Assembly: GCA_964393005.1 (NCBI GenBank)
Contig: CAYMRR010000006.1
Location: forward strand, 1 to 24,557
Direction: 5' to 3'
Origin: UBA5272 sp964393005
Lineage (GTDB): Bacteria > Patescibacteriota > Minisyncoccia > Phycocordibacterales > UBA5272
DNA length: 24,557 bases
The notes beneath the pieces are model-generated. The model worked only from the letters and a program-made list of their open reading frames with translations, was not told where the DNA came from and did not search any database. Below, in pieces: positions 1-8,158 of the stretch. The position numbers were made by a program, and so were the translations under genes. Position 1 is the first letter of the stretch. Each line of letters starts with the position of its first letter.

Positions 1-1
1 T

Positions 2-1756
2 TCTATAGAGATGACTTCTTCTGTGGGAACAGGTTTTATGGCTTCGACCATATCTATCATTATAGCTATAATAATTCTTCAATTAGCTATCACTACTGCT
101 AAAAAAATGTCTGGAGACCTAGGTAAAACTATTTCAGGAAAACTTTCTTCTTTGGCTGGTGGAGTAGCTTTAGGTGGTACAGCTGCTGTTTTAAGAACCG
201 GAACTAACAAGGTGGCAGGGAGTGAAAAAGTGCAAGGCTGGATGGAAAGAAATAAAGATAAAAGAGTAGGAAGACTTTCATCTTCTTTGCTAAAAAGTGC
301 ACAAGATTCTACTTTTGACGCTAGAAATACAGGGGCATTCAAAGCTGTATCTAAAATATCTCTAGGTACCACTGAACCAGTAGGGACCGGATCTCAAACT
401 ACAGCTAGGGATAGGCTAAATCAAGCTTATGAAAAAGAAAGAGTTAAATATGATGCTCTTAATACAAGAGAAGAGAAAGATAAATTTATAGAAGAATTAA
501 GATCTCCTACTTCAAGAACATTCTATGGAAAAGAAATAGCACAAAGACTTGAAAAAGAAAATATAAAAACAACTACTAGCTTTAAAGAAAAATATAAAAA
601 AGAGGAAGAGTTTAAAGAAAAATTCGATAAAATTAATGACGTAAATAATGAAAAGATGAGAGATGAGCTTATAAAAGATATGACAGACGATCATTTTAAT
701 AAAGAAGGATATGGTAAAAAATTCTTTAGTAAAGCTATAGAAGAAGAAGATTTCATTGATATTAAAAACTCTTATAATGAAGCTCTTCTTAAAAAAGACA
801 ATCAAGAGAGAAGAGAATTAATGCTTAAAACTTTAGACGATTTTGAAAAAAGAGCTCTTCAAGGAGAAAAAGATAACGAACAAAATATACTAAATCATCA
901 AGATAAAGGAGGTGGGAATAAAGTTATACATGAGACTGATAAGGAGTCGGAAGATAAAGTTGTACATGAAACTAAAGAGATTTTAGTAGGAAGAAAATCA
1001 GAAAGTCAAAAAGCAGAATTAGTAAGAGATAGCGAAAAAAAGAGAGAATTAACTGATGAAGAAATAAAAGAAAGAGGGGACAAACTAATACGTTTACAGT
1101 CTGAACTTGGTGAAAGAAAAAGAGAAGTTGAAAAAAAAATTGAAAAAGAAGAATCTAGTGGAATATCAAGGCAAGAGATGAGAAATACTTTAAACAAAGA
1201 AATGGAAGTTCTAGATAAAAGATCTAAAGAATTACAAAAAGAACAAGATAAAATATCTGAAGCTTATAAAGATATAGTAAGTAAGGAAACTGAAAAAAAG
1301 AAGGAAATCCAAAATCAGCTCCTAGAATTAAATAATTCTATAAAAGGTTTAGATTTAAGTCTAAAAAGTCGTTATGCTAGAGGAGATTATAGAAGTAGTG
1401 TAACTTTATCTCAAGAAAAAGAACTCAAAGAGAAACAAGAACTCAGAGATGATTTAAAAAAAGAGTTAAATTCTATGAAGACTATCATCTCTAATGAGAT
1501 ACATAAAGATAAGCCTGTAGAAATAAAAGTAAAATCTGTAGAAGATTTATCAGAAACTAACGACTCAAAGAAAAGTATAAAAAATACCACCGAAGCTTTA
1601 AAAAAATATGAAGAGGCTATAAAAGAATCTACCCGAAAAACTAAGTCTGCTACAAGAGAAATGGAAAGTTTTACTGAAGCTTTAATTCATAATAGATCAC
1701 CTCTTTTAAGAAAACTTAGAAAAAAAGGAGGGAACGGTGATAAAACTCCAGTTTAG
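2..1756 (+). CDS. VirB6/TrbL-like T4SS membrane protein, C-terminal part (5' end outside window)
   Basis: The frame is open back to base 2 (codons TCT ATA GAG before the first ATG at 11), so this is probably the end of a longer polytopic protein. Just after the ATG at 11 is a hydrophobic segment (about residues 8-28 counted from that ATG), followed by a basic AKKMSGDLGK stretch and a Gly/Ala/Ser-rich piece. Last helix followed by this basic motif is what I know from VirB6/TrbL-like proteins in Patescibacterial secretion loci. The remaining ~520 residues are highly charged, K/E-rich and mostly predicted coiled coil, presumably cytoplasmic. It ends with TAG. The next genes encode PrgI and VirB4 homologues, which supports a role in the inner-membrane channel of a type IV secretion-like machine. 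Family assignment is inference from the terminal helix and context, since the diagnostic transmembrane part lies outside the window. Confidence 0.6.
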   Translation, partial: SIEMTSSVGTGFMASTISIIIAIIILQLAITTAKKMSGDLGKTISGKLSSLAGGVALGGTAAVLRTGTNKVAGSEKVQGWMERNKDKRVGRLSSSLLKSAQDSTFDARNTGAFKAVSKISLGTTEPVGTGSQTTARDRLNQAYEKERVKYDALNTREEKDKFIEELRSPTSRTFYGKEIAQRLEKENIKTTTSFKEKYKKEEEFKEKFDKINDVNNEKMRDELIKDMTDDHFNKEGYGKKFFSKAIEEEDFIDIKNSYNEALLKKDNQERRELMLKTLDDFEKRALQGEKDNEQNILNHQDKGGGNKVIHETDKESEDKVVHETKEILVGRKSESQKAELVRDSEKKRELTDEEIKERGDKLIRLQSELGERKREVEKKIEKEESSGISRQEMRNTLNKEMEVLDKRSKELQKEQDKISEAYKDIVSKETEKKKEIQNQLLELNNSIKGLDLSLKSRYARGDYRSSVTLSQEKELKEKQELRDDLKKELNSMKTIISNEIHKDKPVEIKVKSVEDLSETNDSKKSIKNTTEALKKYEEAIKESTRKTKSATREMESFTEALIHNRSPLLRKLRKKGGNGDKTPV

Positions 1757-1804
1757 TTTTAAAGCTAAAAAGATATTATTTTAAAAATGTTATAATAAAA
1801 ATAT

Positions 1805-1810
1805 TATAAT
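1805..1810 (+). promoter_or_regulatory. -10 box TATAAT close to start of the coiled-coil gene
   Basis: A perfect TATAAT ends 10 bases before the ATG at 1821, in a 64-base gap after the upstream gene. A transcript from it would have a leader of only a few bases. No Shine-Dalgarno sequence precedes the ATG. I see no clear -35 box. Confidence 0.4.
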
Positions 1811-1820
1811 TATTATTCTT

Positions 1821-2885
1821 ATGGAAAATAAAGAATTAAATTCTAACACCTCTAAAGATGAACTTTTTGACTATGATTTTTTAAAAGAAGATGTTGTTGA
1901 GGATGTCCCAAAAGATGATCTAGTAAGTAGTCAATTTGATAGAGCTTTCAATCAATCTTCTTTGATAGTTCAGGAGTATTTGATGAGTGAAAAGCTTCAA
2001 GAAAACATAAAACTTATTTGTAAAATAGAAAAATTAAATGATGAGAAATCTCAAATTATTGTAGAAAATGTAGTAGTATCTTTACTGGTAGGTCTCTTAC
2101 CTATTAATGAAGCAAAAAATACTCTTATGGAAAGTTTTAGAGCTAGTGGTATTATTTTAGAATCTTTTACAGCAGGAATGCTTTTAAAAAATATAGATAT
2201 TTATATACTTTCAGATATTAGAAAACAAATTTTAGAAAGCAAAATAGAAAAAAATACAGAAATAAGATATCTTACACTTAAAGAAAAAAGAGAAGAGACA
2301 GAGAAAGAAGAACTTCGAAGAATATTGCTAGAAAGAACTGGAAATATAAGCGGAAAAGGGGAAACTTTAATACAGTATAAAGAAAGAGAAATCCCTAAAA
2401 TAGTAGAAGAAATTAAAAATAAAGAAGAAGAGAAAGAAGAAGAAAAAGAATTTACTAGAGATTCTCTCTTAAAGAGAATCAATTTACATAACATTTCAGA
2501 TACAGAAAGAATACAAGAAAGATTAAAACAAATTAAAAAAGAGGAGAAAAAAAGATTTCAAAATTCAGAAGAAAAAGAAGCATTTGTTAATAATGAAAAA
2601 GAAGAGTTTATTAAAAAGGAAGAAAAAAACCTTGAAACAAAAGAGGTCACTTTGGCTGTAATTGAAAACATTAAAGAAAAATTATCTAATCATGAAGACG
2701 AAAAAACAGACCTTAACGAACTAAGAAAGCAAAGAGAACAAAAAGAAAAAGAATTACAAAAAGAAAAAAATGAAAATATTTACAAAAAAGTATTAGAAGA
2801 ACAAGACTTTTTAGAAAATTCTCTCAATGAAATTGAAGAAAATATTTTAGATGAAAACTTTGACCCTTACAGAGAAAGTTTCTAA
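1821..2885 (+). CDS. K/E-rich helical/coiled-coil protein in T4SS locus
   Basis: A 354-residue soluble protein without signal peptide or membrane helix. Residues 1-45 are acidic and low in order. Residues about 55-140 form a mixed helical domain (LQENIKLICKIEKL ... LLVGLLPINEA ... GIILESF). This resembles a short helical domain I recall as recurrent in Patescibacterial proteins, but I cannot name it. Residues about 140-354 are almost entirely K/E/R/N and should form long coiled coils. It lies between the VirB6-like and PrgI genes in the same direction, so it may be a cytoplasmic partner of the machine. Start chosen at the only upstream ATG, right after a TATAAT. Function unknown; the coiled-coil similarity to the tail of the preceding gene may only reflect shared composition. 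Confidence 0.75.
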   Translation: MENKELNSNTSKDELFDYDFLKEDVVEDVPKDDLVSSQFDRAFNQSSLIVQEYLMSEKLQENIKLICKIEKLNDEKSQIIVENVVVSLLVGLLPINEAKNTLMESFRASGIILESFTAGMLLKNIDIYILSDIRKQILESKIEKNTEIRYLTLKEKREETEKEELRRILLERTGNISGKGETLIQYKEREIPKIVEEIKNKEEEKEEEKEFTRDSLLKRINLHNISDTERIQERLKQIKKEEKKRFQNSEEKEAFVNNEKEEFIKKEEKNLETKEVTLAVIENIKEKLSNHEDEKTDLNELRKQREQKEKELQKEKNENIYKKVLEEQDFLENSLNEIEENILDENFDPYRESF

Positions 2886-2910
2886 ATTTAAAAGATTCTT
2901 AAGCTGCTTG

Positions 2911-2919
2911 TGGTAAAAT
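2911..2919 (+). promoter_or_regulatory. Extended -10 (TGG-TAAAAT) adjoining the PrgI-family start
   Basis: TGN followed by TAAAAT ends six bases before the ATG at 2926. With the usual 6-8 base distance from -10 to transcription start, the mRNA would begin at or next to the ATG, i.e. leaderless. No Shine-Dalgarno is present. Confidence 0.5.
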
Positions 2920-2925
2920 AAGATT

Positions 2926-3426
2926 ATGCAATTTAGATTACCTCAATTTTTAGATATAGAAGATAAAATTTTTGGACCTTTTACATTAAGGCAATTTGGA
3001 TATACTTTAGGAGCTATAGGTTTTGCTTATGTTTTTTGGAAACTAATACCTTTTAAAATTATAGCTATTTTATTTATTTTAGTATTCTCTGGAACATTTT
3101 TAGCTTTAGCTTTTTTAAAAATTCATAATAGACCCTTTGGTGATATTTTAGAACATGCCTATAAATTTACTATTAAAAATAAAACTTACATATGGAATAA
3201 AAATTCAGAAATAGAAAACTATAATAAAAAAACTGACTTAAGAGCCTTAGATTTATTAAAAAAAGAAGAGAAAAAAGATAATAATATAACTTTAGAAAAA
3301 ATAAAAGAACTTTCTGGAAAACTAGATATTTTAGATGAGAAAAAAAAGAAAAATATAAGTCTAAAACAAGAATTGATAGAAAAGATGGAAAAAGATAAAA
3401 ATAATAAAAGATTTCCTTTATTATAA
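2926..3426 (+). CDS. PrgI-family membrane protein (T4SS, VirB3-like position)
   Basis: A 166-residue protein whose N-terminal part matches the PrgI family layout: an RLPQFLDIEDKIFGPFTLRQ entry motif, then two transmembrane helices at about residues 25-42 and 45-64, and then a short NRPFGDILEHA motif. PrgI proteins sit next to VirB4 ATPases in Gram-positive and Patescibacterial type IV secretion loci and take the place of VirB3. The C-terminal ~70 residues are charged and helical and would face the cytoplasm. It is followed 15 bases later by the next gene of the locus. The start is fixed by the extended -10 six bases upstream. Family call is quite secure; the exact role here is inferred from context. 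Confidence 0.8.
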   Translation: MQFRLPQFLDIEDKIFGPFTLRQFGYTLGAIGFAYVFWKLIPFKIIAILFILVFSGTFLALAFLKIHNRPFGDILEHAYKFTIKNKTYIWNKNSEIENYNKKTDLRALDLLKKEEKKDNNITLEKIKELSGKLDILDEKKKKNISLKQELIEKMEKDKNNKRFPLL

Positions 3427-3435
3427 TGTTATAAT
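3427..3435 (+). promoter_or_regulatory. Extended -10 (TGT-TATAAT) adjoining the next T4SS gene
   Basis: TG-T-TATAAT ends six bases before the ATG at 3442, and begins right after the TAA of the preceding gene. This predicts a leaderless transcript for the small VirB4-N-like gene and the VirB4 gene behind it. Confidence 0.55.
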
Positions 3436-3441
3436 ACGCAT

Positions 3442-4035
3442 ATGGCTATAAAAAATGCTTCTCAAACTTTTGTTCCTATACAGGAAATACGAAATGGGGT
3501 CATTATTTTAAATGATGGTGGTATGAGAGCTATATTATCTTCCACATCTTTAAACCTTTCTCTAAAAAGTGAAGATGAACAACTCGGTATAATTGTAGCT
3601 TTCCAATCTTTTTTAAATTCTTTAGATTTTAATGTTCAAATTTTTATTGAATCTAAAAATGTAGATGTTAGAGATTATATAGCAACTCTAGAAGAAAGAG
3701 AATCTGAAGTTACAGAAGAACTCTTAAAAATACAAATAAAAGAATATATCTCTTTTATTAAAAGATTTACAGAAGAGCAAAATATAATGACTAAAAACTT
3801 TTATTTAGTAATACCTTACAATATTCCTTCTTTAATAAACTCTCAAAAAAGGATGTCTGATATGGATTTTATAAAAAATGAAAATCAATTAATGCAAAGA
3901 GTTTCAGTAGTAGTTAGCGGTTTGTCTGCTTTAGGACTTAAACTAAAATTACTTGATACTGAAGAGGCTCTCAGTCTATTTTATAAGCTTTTTAATCCTA
4001 ATGAGTTAAATTCTCCTAATCTTAAATCAAACTAA
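3442..4035 (+). CDS. Small T4SS protein resembling the VirB4/TraC N-terminal domain
   Basis: A 197-residue soluble protein with no signal or membrane helix. It starts with a short sheet-forming stretch (VPIQEIRNGVIILNDGGMRAIL), followed by a helix-rich body with an FQSFLNSLDFNVQIFIESK segment and RDYIATLEERESE. This pattern (a query of inner-membrane-associated N-terminal VirB4/TraC type, with the QSFLNSL...VQI strand) is what I know from proteins encoded immediately before virB4 in Patescibacteria. There is no Walker motif, so it is not an ATPase. It is four bases upstream of virB4, so the two are certainly cotranscribed and probably translationally coupled. Possible reading: an ATPase N-terminal domain encoded as a separate chain. 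Family call is moderate. Confidence 0.6.
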   Translation: MAIKNASQTFVPIQEIRNGVIILNDGGMRAILSSTSLNLSLKSEDEQLGIIVAFQSFLNSLDFNVQIFIESKNVDVRDYIATLEERESEVTEELLKIQIKEYISFIKRFTEEQNIMTKNFYLVIPYNIPSLINSQKRMSDMDFIKNENQLMQRVSVVVSGLSALGLKLKLLDTEEALSLFYKLFNPNELNSPNLKSN

Positions 4036-4039
4036 AACT

Positions 4040-5851
4040 ATGGCTATTTTAGATTTTTTTTCAAAAACAAATAAAATTAAATCCGAAGAAGAACCTACAA
4101 GAGATATGGTTTATGAAAGAGCGAGCGCAGAACTAAAAAACATATTAGCTCCTTCAGGATTAAAAATAGAATCCCAACAATTAAACTTATCAGGAAAACT
4201 AGCTAAAAGTTTTTTTATAATGTCTTATCCTAGATATTTAAATGATTCTTGGTTAGCTCCTGTTATTAATTTAGATAAAGTATTTAATATTTCTATACAT
4301 ATTACCCCTTTGGCTACAGCTGAAGTAATGAAAAAATTTCAAAAAAAGGTGGTCGAAGTAGAAAGTCAACTATATACAAGACAAGAAAGAGGACAAGTAA
4401 GGGATCCTAAACTTGAAACAGCTTTAAGAGATTTAGAGGATTTGAGAGATTCTTTGCAACAATCTAATGAGAAAATGTTTGAAGTAGCTTTATACTTAAC
4501 AGTATATGCTGACAATGAAGATGATTTGAAGAAATCAGAACTAGAGATTAAAAATATTTTAGAAAGTAGAATGATACAAGTTCGTCCTACAATCTTTCAA
4601 CAAGCAGAAGCTTTAAAAACTGTTCTCCCTTTTTGTAAAGATGAAATTAAAATCACTAATCAATTAAACACTTCTCCTTTATCTTCATTTTTTCCTTTCC
4701 TATCTTTCGATCTTTCTACTAATAATGGAATTTTATATGGTCTTAACAGACATAACGGATCTTTAATACTTTTTGATAGATTTTCTTTAGAAAATTATAA
4801 TAGTATGGTTTTTGCTACCTCAGGTTCAGGTAAATCTTACTTTACTAAACTAGAAATTTTAAGAACTTTAATGTTTGATACTAATATTATTATTATAGAT
4901 CCTGAAAAGGAATACGAATATTTAGCAGAATCAGTAGGTGGTAGATATTTTAATATTTCATTAAATTCAGATCATCATATAAATCCTTTTGATTTACCTA
5001 TACCAGGAGATGATGAAACAGTAGCAGACGTATTAAGAAGTAATATAATACATTTAGTAGGACTTATGAGGGTAATGCTAGGAGGACTTACTCCTGAAGA
5101 AGATTCTATAGTAGATAGAGCTCTTACAGAAACTTATGCCTTAAAAGACATTACTTCTTTAACAGAATCTTTAGAAGACACAGAATTTCCTGTTCTTAAA
5201 GATTTTGCTGAAGTATTAGAAGGAATAGAAGGATCTGAAAGTATAATACAGAGATTAAGTAAATATACGGATGGTGTTTGGTCTGGATTTATAGGTCAAC
5301 AATCCAATGTGGATATAAATAAAAAATTAATCTGCTTCTCTATAAGAGATATGGAAGAAGAATTAAAGCCTGTAGCCATGTATATTATTACTCATTTTAT
5401 TTGGGGAGAGGTAAGGAAAGAATTAAAAAAACGTCTTTTAGTAATAGATGAAGCTTGGATAATGATGAAAAATGAAGATACTGCTTCTTTCCTTTTTGGT
5501 ATGGCTAAAAGGGGTAGAAAATACTATCTTGGACTTTCAGTTATTTCTCAAGATGTGGCTGATTTCTTAAAATCTTCTTACGGTTTGCCTATTATTACTA
5601 ACTCTAGTATGCTTTTACTTTTAAAACAGTCTCCTTCTAGTATAGATTTAGTTCAAAAAACTTTTAATTTAACAAATGAAGAAAAATATTTACTCTTAGA
5701 ATCAGCAGTAGGGGAAGGTATATTTTTTGCCGGACAAAAGCATGTTGCTATTAAAGTTATATCTTCTTATGTAGAAGATCAGATAGTCACTACTAACCCA
5801 GCCGAATTATTAGAAGCAAAAAATAGACAGAAAAAAGAACTTAATGCTTAA
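4040..5851 (+). CDS. virB4: VirB4-family T4SS ATPase
   Basis: A 603-residue cytoplasmic ATPase that would power assembly and transport in the type IV secretion-like machine. Walker A is at residues 259-266 (ATSGSGKS), preceded by the YGLNRHNGSLILFDR strand typical of VirB4/TraC/TrbE. Walker B is LLVIDEAW with D470/E471, followed by AKRGRKYYLGLSVISQD (about 489-505), the VirB4 arginine and glutamine motif region. The ~250-residue N-terminal domain is present. Length is somewhat short relative to proteobacterial VirB4 (~800) but usual for the compact CPR form. It begins four bases after the preceding gene and has no own Shine-Dalgarno. All catalytic motifs look intact. This is the anchor that identifies the locus. 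Confidence 0.9.
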   Translation: MAILDFFSKTNKIKSEEEPTRDMVYERASAELKNILAPSGLKIESQQLNLSGKLAKSFFIMSYPRYLNDSWLAPVINLDKVFNISIHITPLATAEVMKKFQKKVVEVESQLYTRQERGQVRDPKLETALRDLEDLRDSLQQSNEKMFEVALYLTVYADNEDDLKKSELEIKNILESRMIQVRPTIFQQAEALKTVLPFCKDEIKITNQLNTSPLSSFFPFLSFDLSTNNGILYGLNRHNGSLILFDRFSLENYNSMVFATSGSGKSYFTKLEILRTLMFDTNIIIIDPEKEYEYLAESVGGRYFNISLNSDHHINPFDLPIPGDDETVADVLRSNIIHLVGLMRVMLGGLTPEEDSIVDRALTETYALKDITSLTESLEDTEFPVLKDFAEVLEGIEGSESIIQRLSKYTDGVWSGFIGQQSNVDINKKLICFSIRDMEEELKPVAMYIITHFIWGEVRKELKKRLLVIDEAWIMMKNEDTASFLFGMAKRGRKYYLGLSVISQDVADFLKSSYGLPIITNSSMLLLLKQSPSSIDLVQKTFNLTNEEKYLLLESAVGEGIFFAGQKHVAIKVISSYVEDQIVTTNPAELLEAKNRQKKELNA

Positions 5852-5856
5852 TATTT

Positions 5857-5865
5857 TGATATAAT
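5857..5865 (+). promoter_or_regulatory. Extended -10 (TGA-TATAAT) adjoining the secreted beta-protein start
   Basis: TG-A-TATAAT ends seven bases before ATG at 5873. It supports 5873 (ATG) over the in-frame TTG at 5870 as the start, and predicts an essentially leaderless message. Confidence 0.55.
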
Positions 5866-5872
5866 ATATTTG

Positions 5873-6631
5873 ATGTCTACTAATAAAAAAATAATTTTCT
5901 ATATTCTTATACTCTTTTTATTTCTTATTTCATTTAAGAGTTATTCTCAATCTTTTAATATTTCCTATAATTTAAATATAGATTGGCAAGTTTTGGATAG
6001 TTATACTCCTCCTTTTTATGAAGGAAAAGCTTTACCTGGAGAACAAAGTTATCTTAAAGCTGTAGCTACTGTGGAAGTAAAAACTCCAGTAGGTATACTA
6101 GACCCTTCTAAATTTTACTACTTATGGCGTTATAATGACTCTATATCTAATCTTTATTCTAAAACTGGAAATAACATTATTTATTTTTATTTGAATCCTT
6201 TATTTCCTACAAATGTTTTAGAATTAGAGGTTTATGAAAATAATAGACAAGAAAATCTTTTAGCTAGAAAAATTGTAGAAATTACTCCAGTTCCAGGTTC
6301 TGTTATTCTTTATAGAGATTATAATAATCCTCTTTTATCATATGCTAATGCTCTAAATAAAAAAAATGAACATTATTCAGTAAACCCTAGAGAAAGCTTT
6401 ATATTATTTGCTGAACCTTTTTATTTTTCAGTTAAAAACCCTAATGATTCTAAACTCTCTTATTTATGGTCATTAAACGGTATACCTGGTAACGTTAATA
6501 CTACTAATACTATTTCTTATGAAGCTCCTCAAACTTTTAGAGGTGATTTTGGTTTAGGTTTAAAAGTAAGTAACAGTTCTGAATATATGCAAGAATTTGA
6601 ATTTCTTTCTAATTTTATTTTAAATAATTAG
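5873..6631 (+). CDS. Secreted two-repeat (Ig/PKD-like) protein of the T4SS locus
   Basis: A 252-residue exported protein with an N-terminal signal sequence (KK, then hydrophobic residues 8-21, then SYSQS). The mature part appears to contain two copies of a beta-sandwich-like unit. Each copy ends in a recognisable YLW core: FYYLWRYNDSIS (about residue 81) and SYLWSLNGIPG (about 198), each followed by a strand ending in L-x-V (LELEVYEN, LGLKVSN). Such YxW-xxNG cores occur in PKD- and cadherin-like domains. A short APxG...P linker is between. No catalytic motif is visible. Encoded between virB4 and the wall hydrolase, it may be an extracytoplasmic structural or adhesive part of the machine. Function unknown; the start is set at ATG 5873 because of the -10 box. 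Confidence 0.65.
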   Translation: MSTNKKIIFYILILFLFLISFKSYSQSFNISYNLNIDWQVLDSYTPPFYEGKALPGEQSYLKAVATVEVKTPVGILDPSKFYYLWRYNDSISNLYSKTGNNIIYFYLNPLFPTNVLELEVYENNRQENLLARKIVEITPVPGSVILYRDYNNPLLSYANALNKKNEHYSVNPRESFILFAEPFYFSVKNPNDSKLSYLWSLNGIPGNVNTTNTISYEAPQTFRGDFGLGLKVSNSSEYMQEFEFLSNFILNN

Positions 6632-6644
6632 TGTTCTTTAATTG

Positions 6645-6653
6645 TGTTAAAAT
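6645..6653 (+). promoter_or_regulatory. Extended -10 (TGT-TAAAAT) upstream of the wall-hydrolase gene
   Basis: TG-T-TAAAAT ends eight bases before ATG at 6662. It overlaps the alternative GTG start at 6644, which makes that longer start unlikely because it would be at or upstream of the promoter. Confidence 0.5.
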
Positions 6654-6661
6654 ATATTTAT

Positions 6662-8155
6662 ATGGATATTAAAAAATACATACTTTTGTTAGTATTAACT
6701 TTTTCTTTTTTAAGTATTACTTTTACTAATATTTCTTTTGCACAAAAAAATAAAGAATATGTACACTTGTCTTCTTTTGATGGAACTGAAGAAAAAACAG
6801 ATTTTTCTGAAAAAGATTTAGATATGGCTGATGCTATAAATTATCTTATTACTTTAGCTGCGGTATCTATTGTTATTTTAATTATTTTTAGAGTTACTCA
6901 AGGTGCTTTTATAAAAGGTACTTTTGATAGCATTCCTAATCAAATGAAAGGTAATGATATTATTAAAAACGCTGGTTTAGCTTTAATTATTTTCATATTT
7001 TCTTTTGTTATATTATCTTTTATAAATCCAAGCTTATTAAGATGGACAGTTAATATACTACCTAAAAATAGTCAAAATAATCTCTCTAATTCTTCTAATC
7101 AAGATTTAACTTGTAATCCTACTAATATTTATACAAATACTAATATAGAAGCTATGATACGACTAGATGAAGATATGTCTAACACTGTTTACTTAGATAG
7201 TTTAGGTTATCCTTCTATTGGTATAGGATTTAATTTGGAAAGAGATTCTCAAGAAAAAGTAATAAATTATCTTATCAGTAAAGGTGATGTTCCTAAAGAA
7301 GTAGCAGAAGACCTTGTAAAAAATGCTAGAACTTATGCAAAAAATAAAGATAAAACTATATCTCTAACAAATGAGCAAATAAATAAACTTTTTGAAGAAG
7401 ATTTAAAAGTTCATAAAGAAATAGCTATAAACTATGCAGGAGGAGAAAAAGCTTTTAATAGTCATCCTGAAAATATACAAAAAGTTCTTATAGATATGGC
7501 ATTTAATTTAGGTAATAATATTAACGATTTTACTAAACTTAAAACAGCTTTAAATAATGAAAATTATGATGATGTAGCTAAAGAAATAGTAAACAGTAAA
7601 TATTGTAGTCAAGTCGGAAATAGATGTGATAGGTTAGCCAATTTAGCATCTCCTACTTACTGTGAAACAATGATTAAAAATGCTCAGGAAAAAAATTTTT
7701 ATAACAACGAAGGAAGGTGTGCTATTATTAATTCTATTAAAGAGTCTGATTTGAAAACTATACAAGGAAACTATAAATTAGTTAAAGATAAAGCTGATAA
7801 ATTTTTAGAAATGGAAAAAGCAGCAAAAGCAGATGGAATAACTTTAATCGTCACTTCAGCTTATAGAAACGAAGATCAACAAATAGCTGCCTGTCAAGTT
7901 GCTTGTAATGAACCTTTCTGTACAGGTACCACTTTATGTGCTAAAGCTTGCAAATTAGGTGGTAATGGATCAAACCATTCCACAGGAGATGCTATAGACT
8001 TGCAAAACGGATGTTCTAATGGATCTAGCTATACAAAATGTATGAATAATGAAGTCTATAAATGGATGGAAAAAAATGGAGGAAAATATGGTTTTATCCA
8101 AAGTGCTGCTATTAAAAATAGTGATGCAATACATTATTCTTCTACTGGAAATTAA
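6662..8155 (+). CDS. Membrane-anchored peptidoglycan hydrolase: VirB2-like two-helix module + GH24 lysozyme + VanY/M15 peptidase
   Basis: A 497-residue, three-part protein. (a) Residues 1-27 are a signal or anchor. Helices at about 60-78 and 104-124, the second ending in LSFINPSLL, make the two-helix VirB2/TrbC-pilin-like module often found in CPR secretion loci. (b) Residues about 160-330 match T4-type lysozyme (GH24): IEAMIRLDE ... VYLDSLGYPSIGIGF aligns with the phage enzyme's RIDEG...YKDTEGYYTIGIG, giving E170, D179 and S185 for its Glu-Asp-Thr. (c) Residues about 375-497 match VanY-type M15 peptidases: SNHSTGDAID with H439 and D446, and a final AIHYS with H491, as zinc ligands. Cysteines are plentiful in the peptidase part (411-460), unusual in a low-Cys window. 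Likely VirB1-like role: opening the wall for the machine. The start at 6662 is preferred over GTG 6644. Confidence 0.85.
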   Translation: MDIKKYILLLVLTFSFLSITFTNISFAQKNKEYVHLSSFDGTEEKTDFSEKDLDMADAINYLITLAAVSIVILIIFRVTQGAFIKGTFDSIPNQMKGNDIIKNAGLALIIFIFSFVILSFINPSLLRWTVNILPKNSQNNLSNSSNQDLTCNPTNIYTNTNIEAMIRLDEDMSNTVYLDSLGYPSIGIGFNLERDSQEKVINYLISKGDVPKEVAEDLVKNARTYAKNKDKTISLTNEQINKLFEEDLKVHKEIAINYAGGEKAFNSHPENIQKVLIDMAFNLGNNINDFTKLKTALNNENYDDVAKEIVNSKYCSQVGNRCDRLANLASPTYCETMIKNAQEKNFYNNEGRCAIINSIKESDLKTIQGNYKLVKDKADKFLEMEKAAKADGITLIVTSAYRNEDQQIAACQVACNEPFCTGTTLCAKACKLGGNGSNHSTGDAIDLQNGCSNGSSYTKCMNNEVYKWMEKNGGKYGFIQSAAIKNSDAIHYSSTGN

Positions 8156-8158
8156 ATT

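Noticed and set aside
79..2494. Minus-strand open frames opposite the coiled-coil genes (79-372, 512-805, 1006-1197, 2201-2494)
   Set aside because: They mirror lysine/glutamate codons as Phe/Ser/Leu-rich sequence, lie fully inside supported genes and lack promoters or recognisable domains.
6644..6661. GTG start at 6644 for the wall hydrolase
   Set aside because: It lies at the promoter -10 itself; ATG 6662 gives a normal signal sequence.
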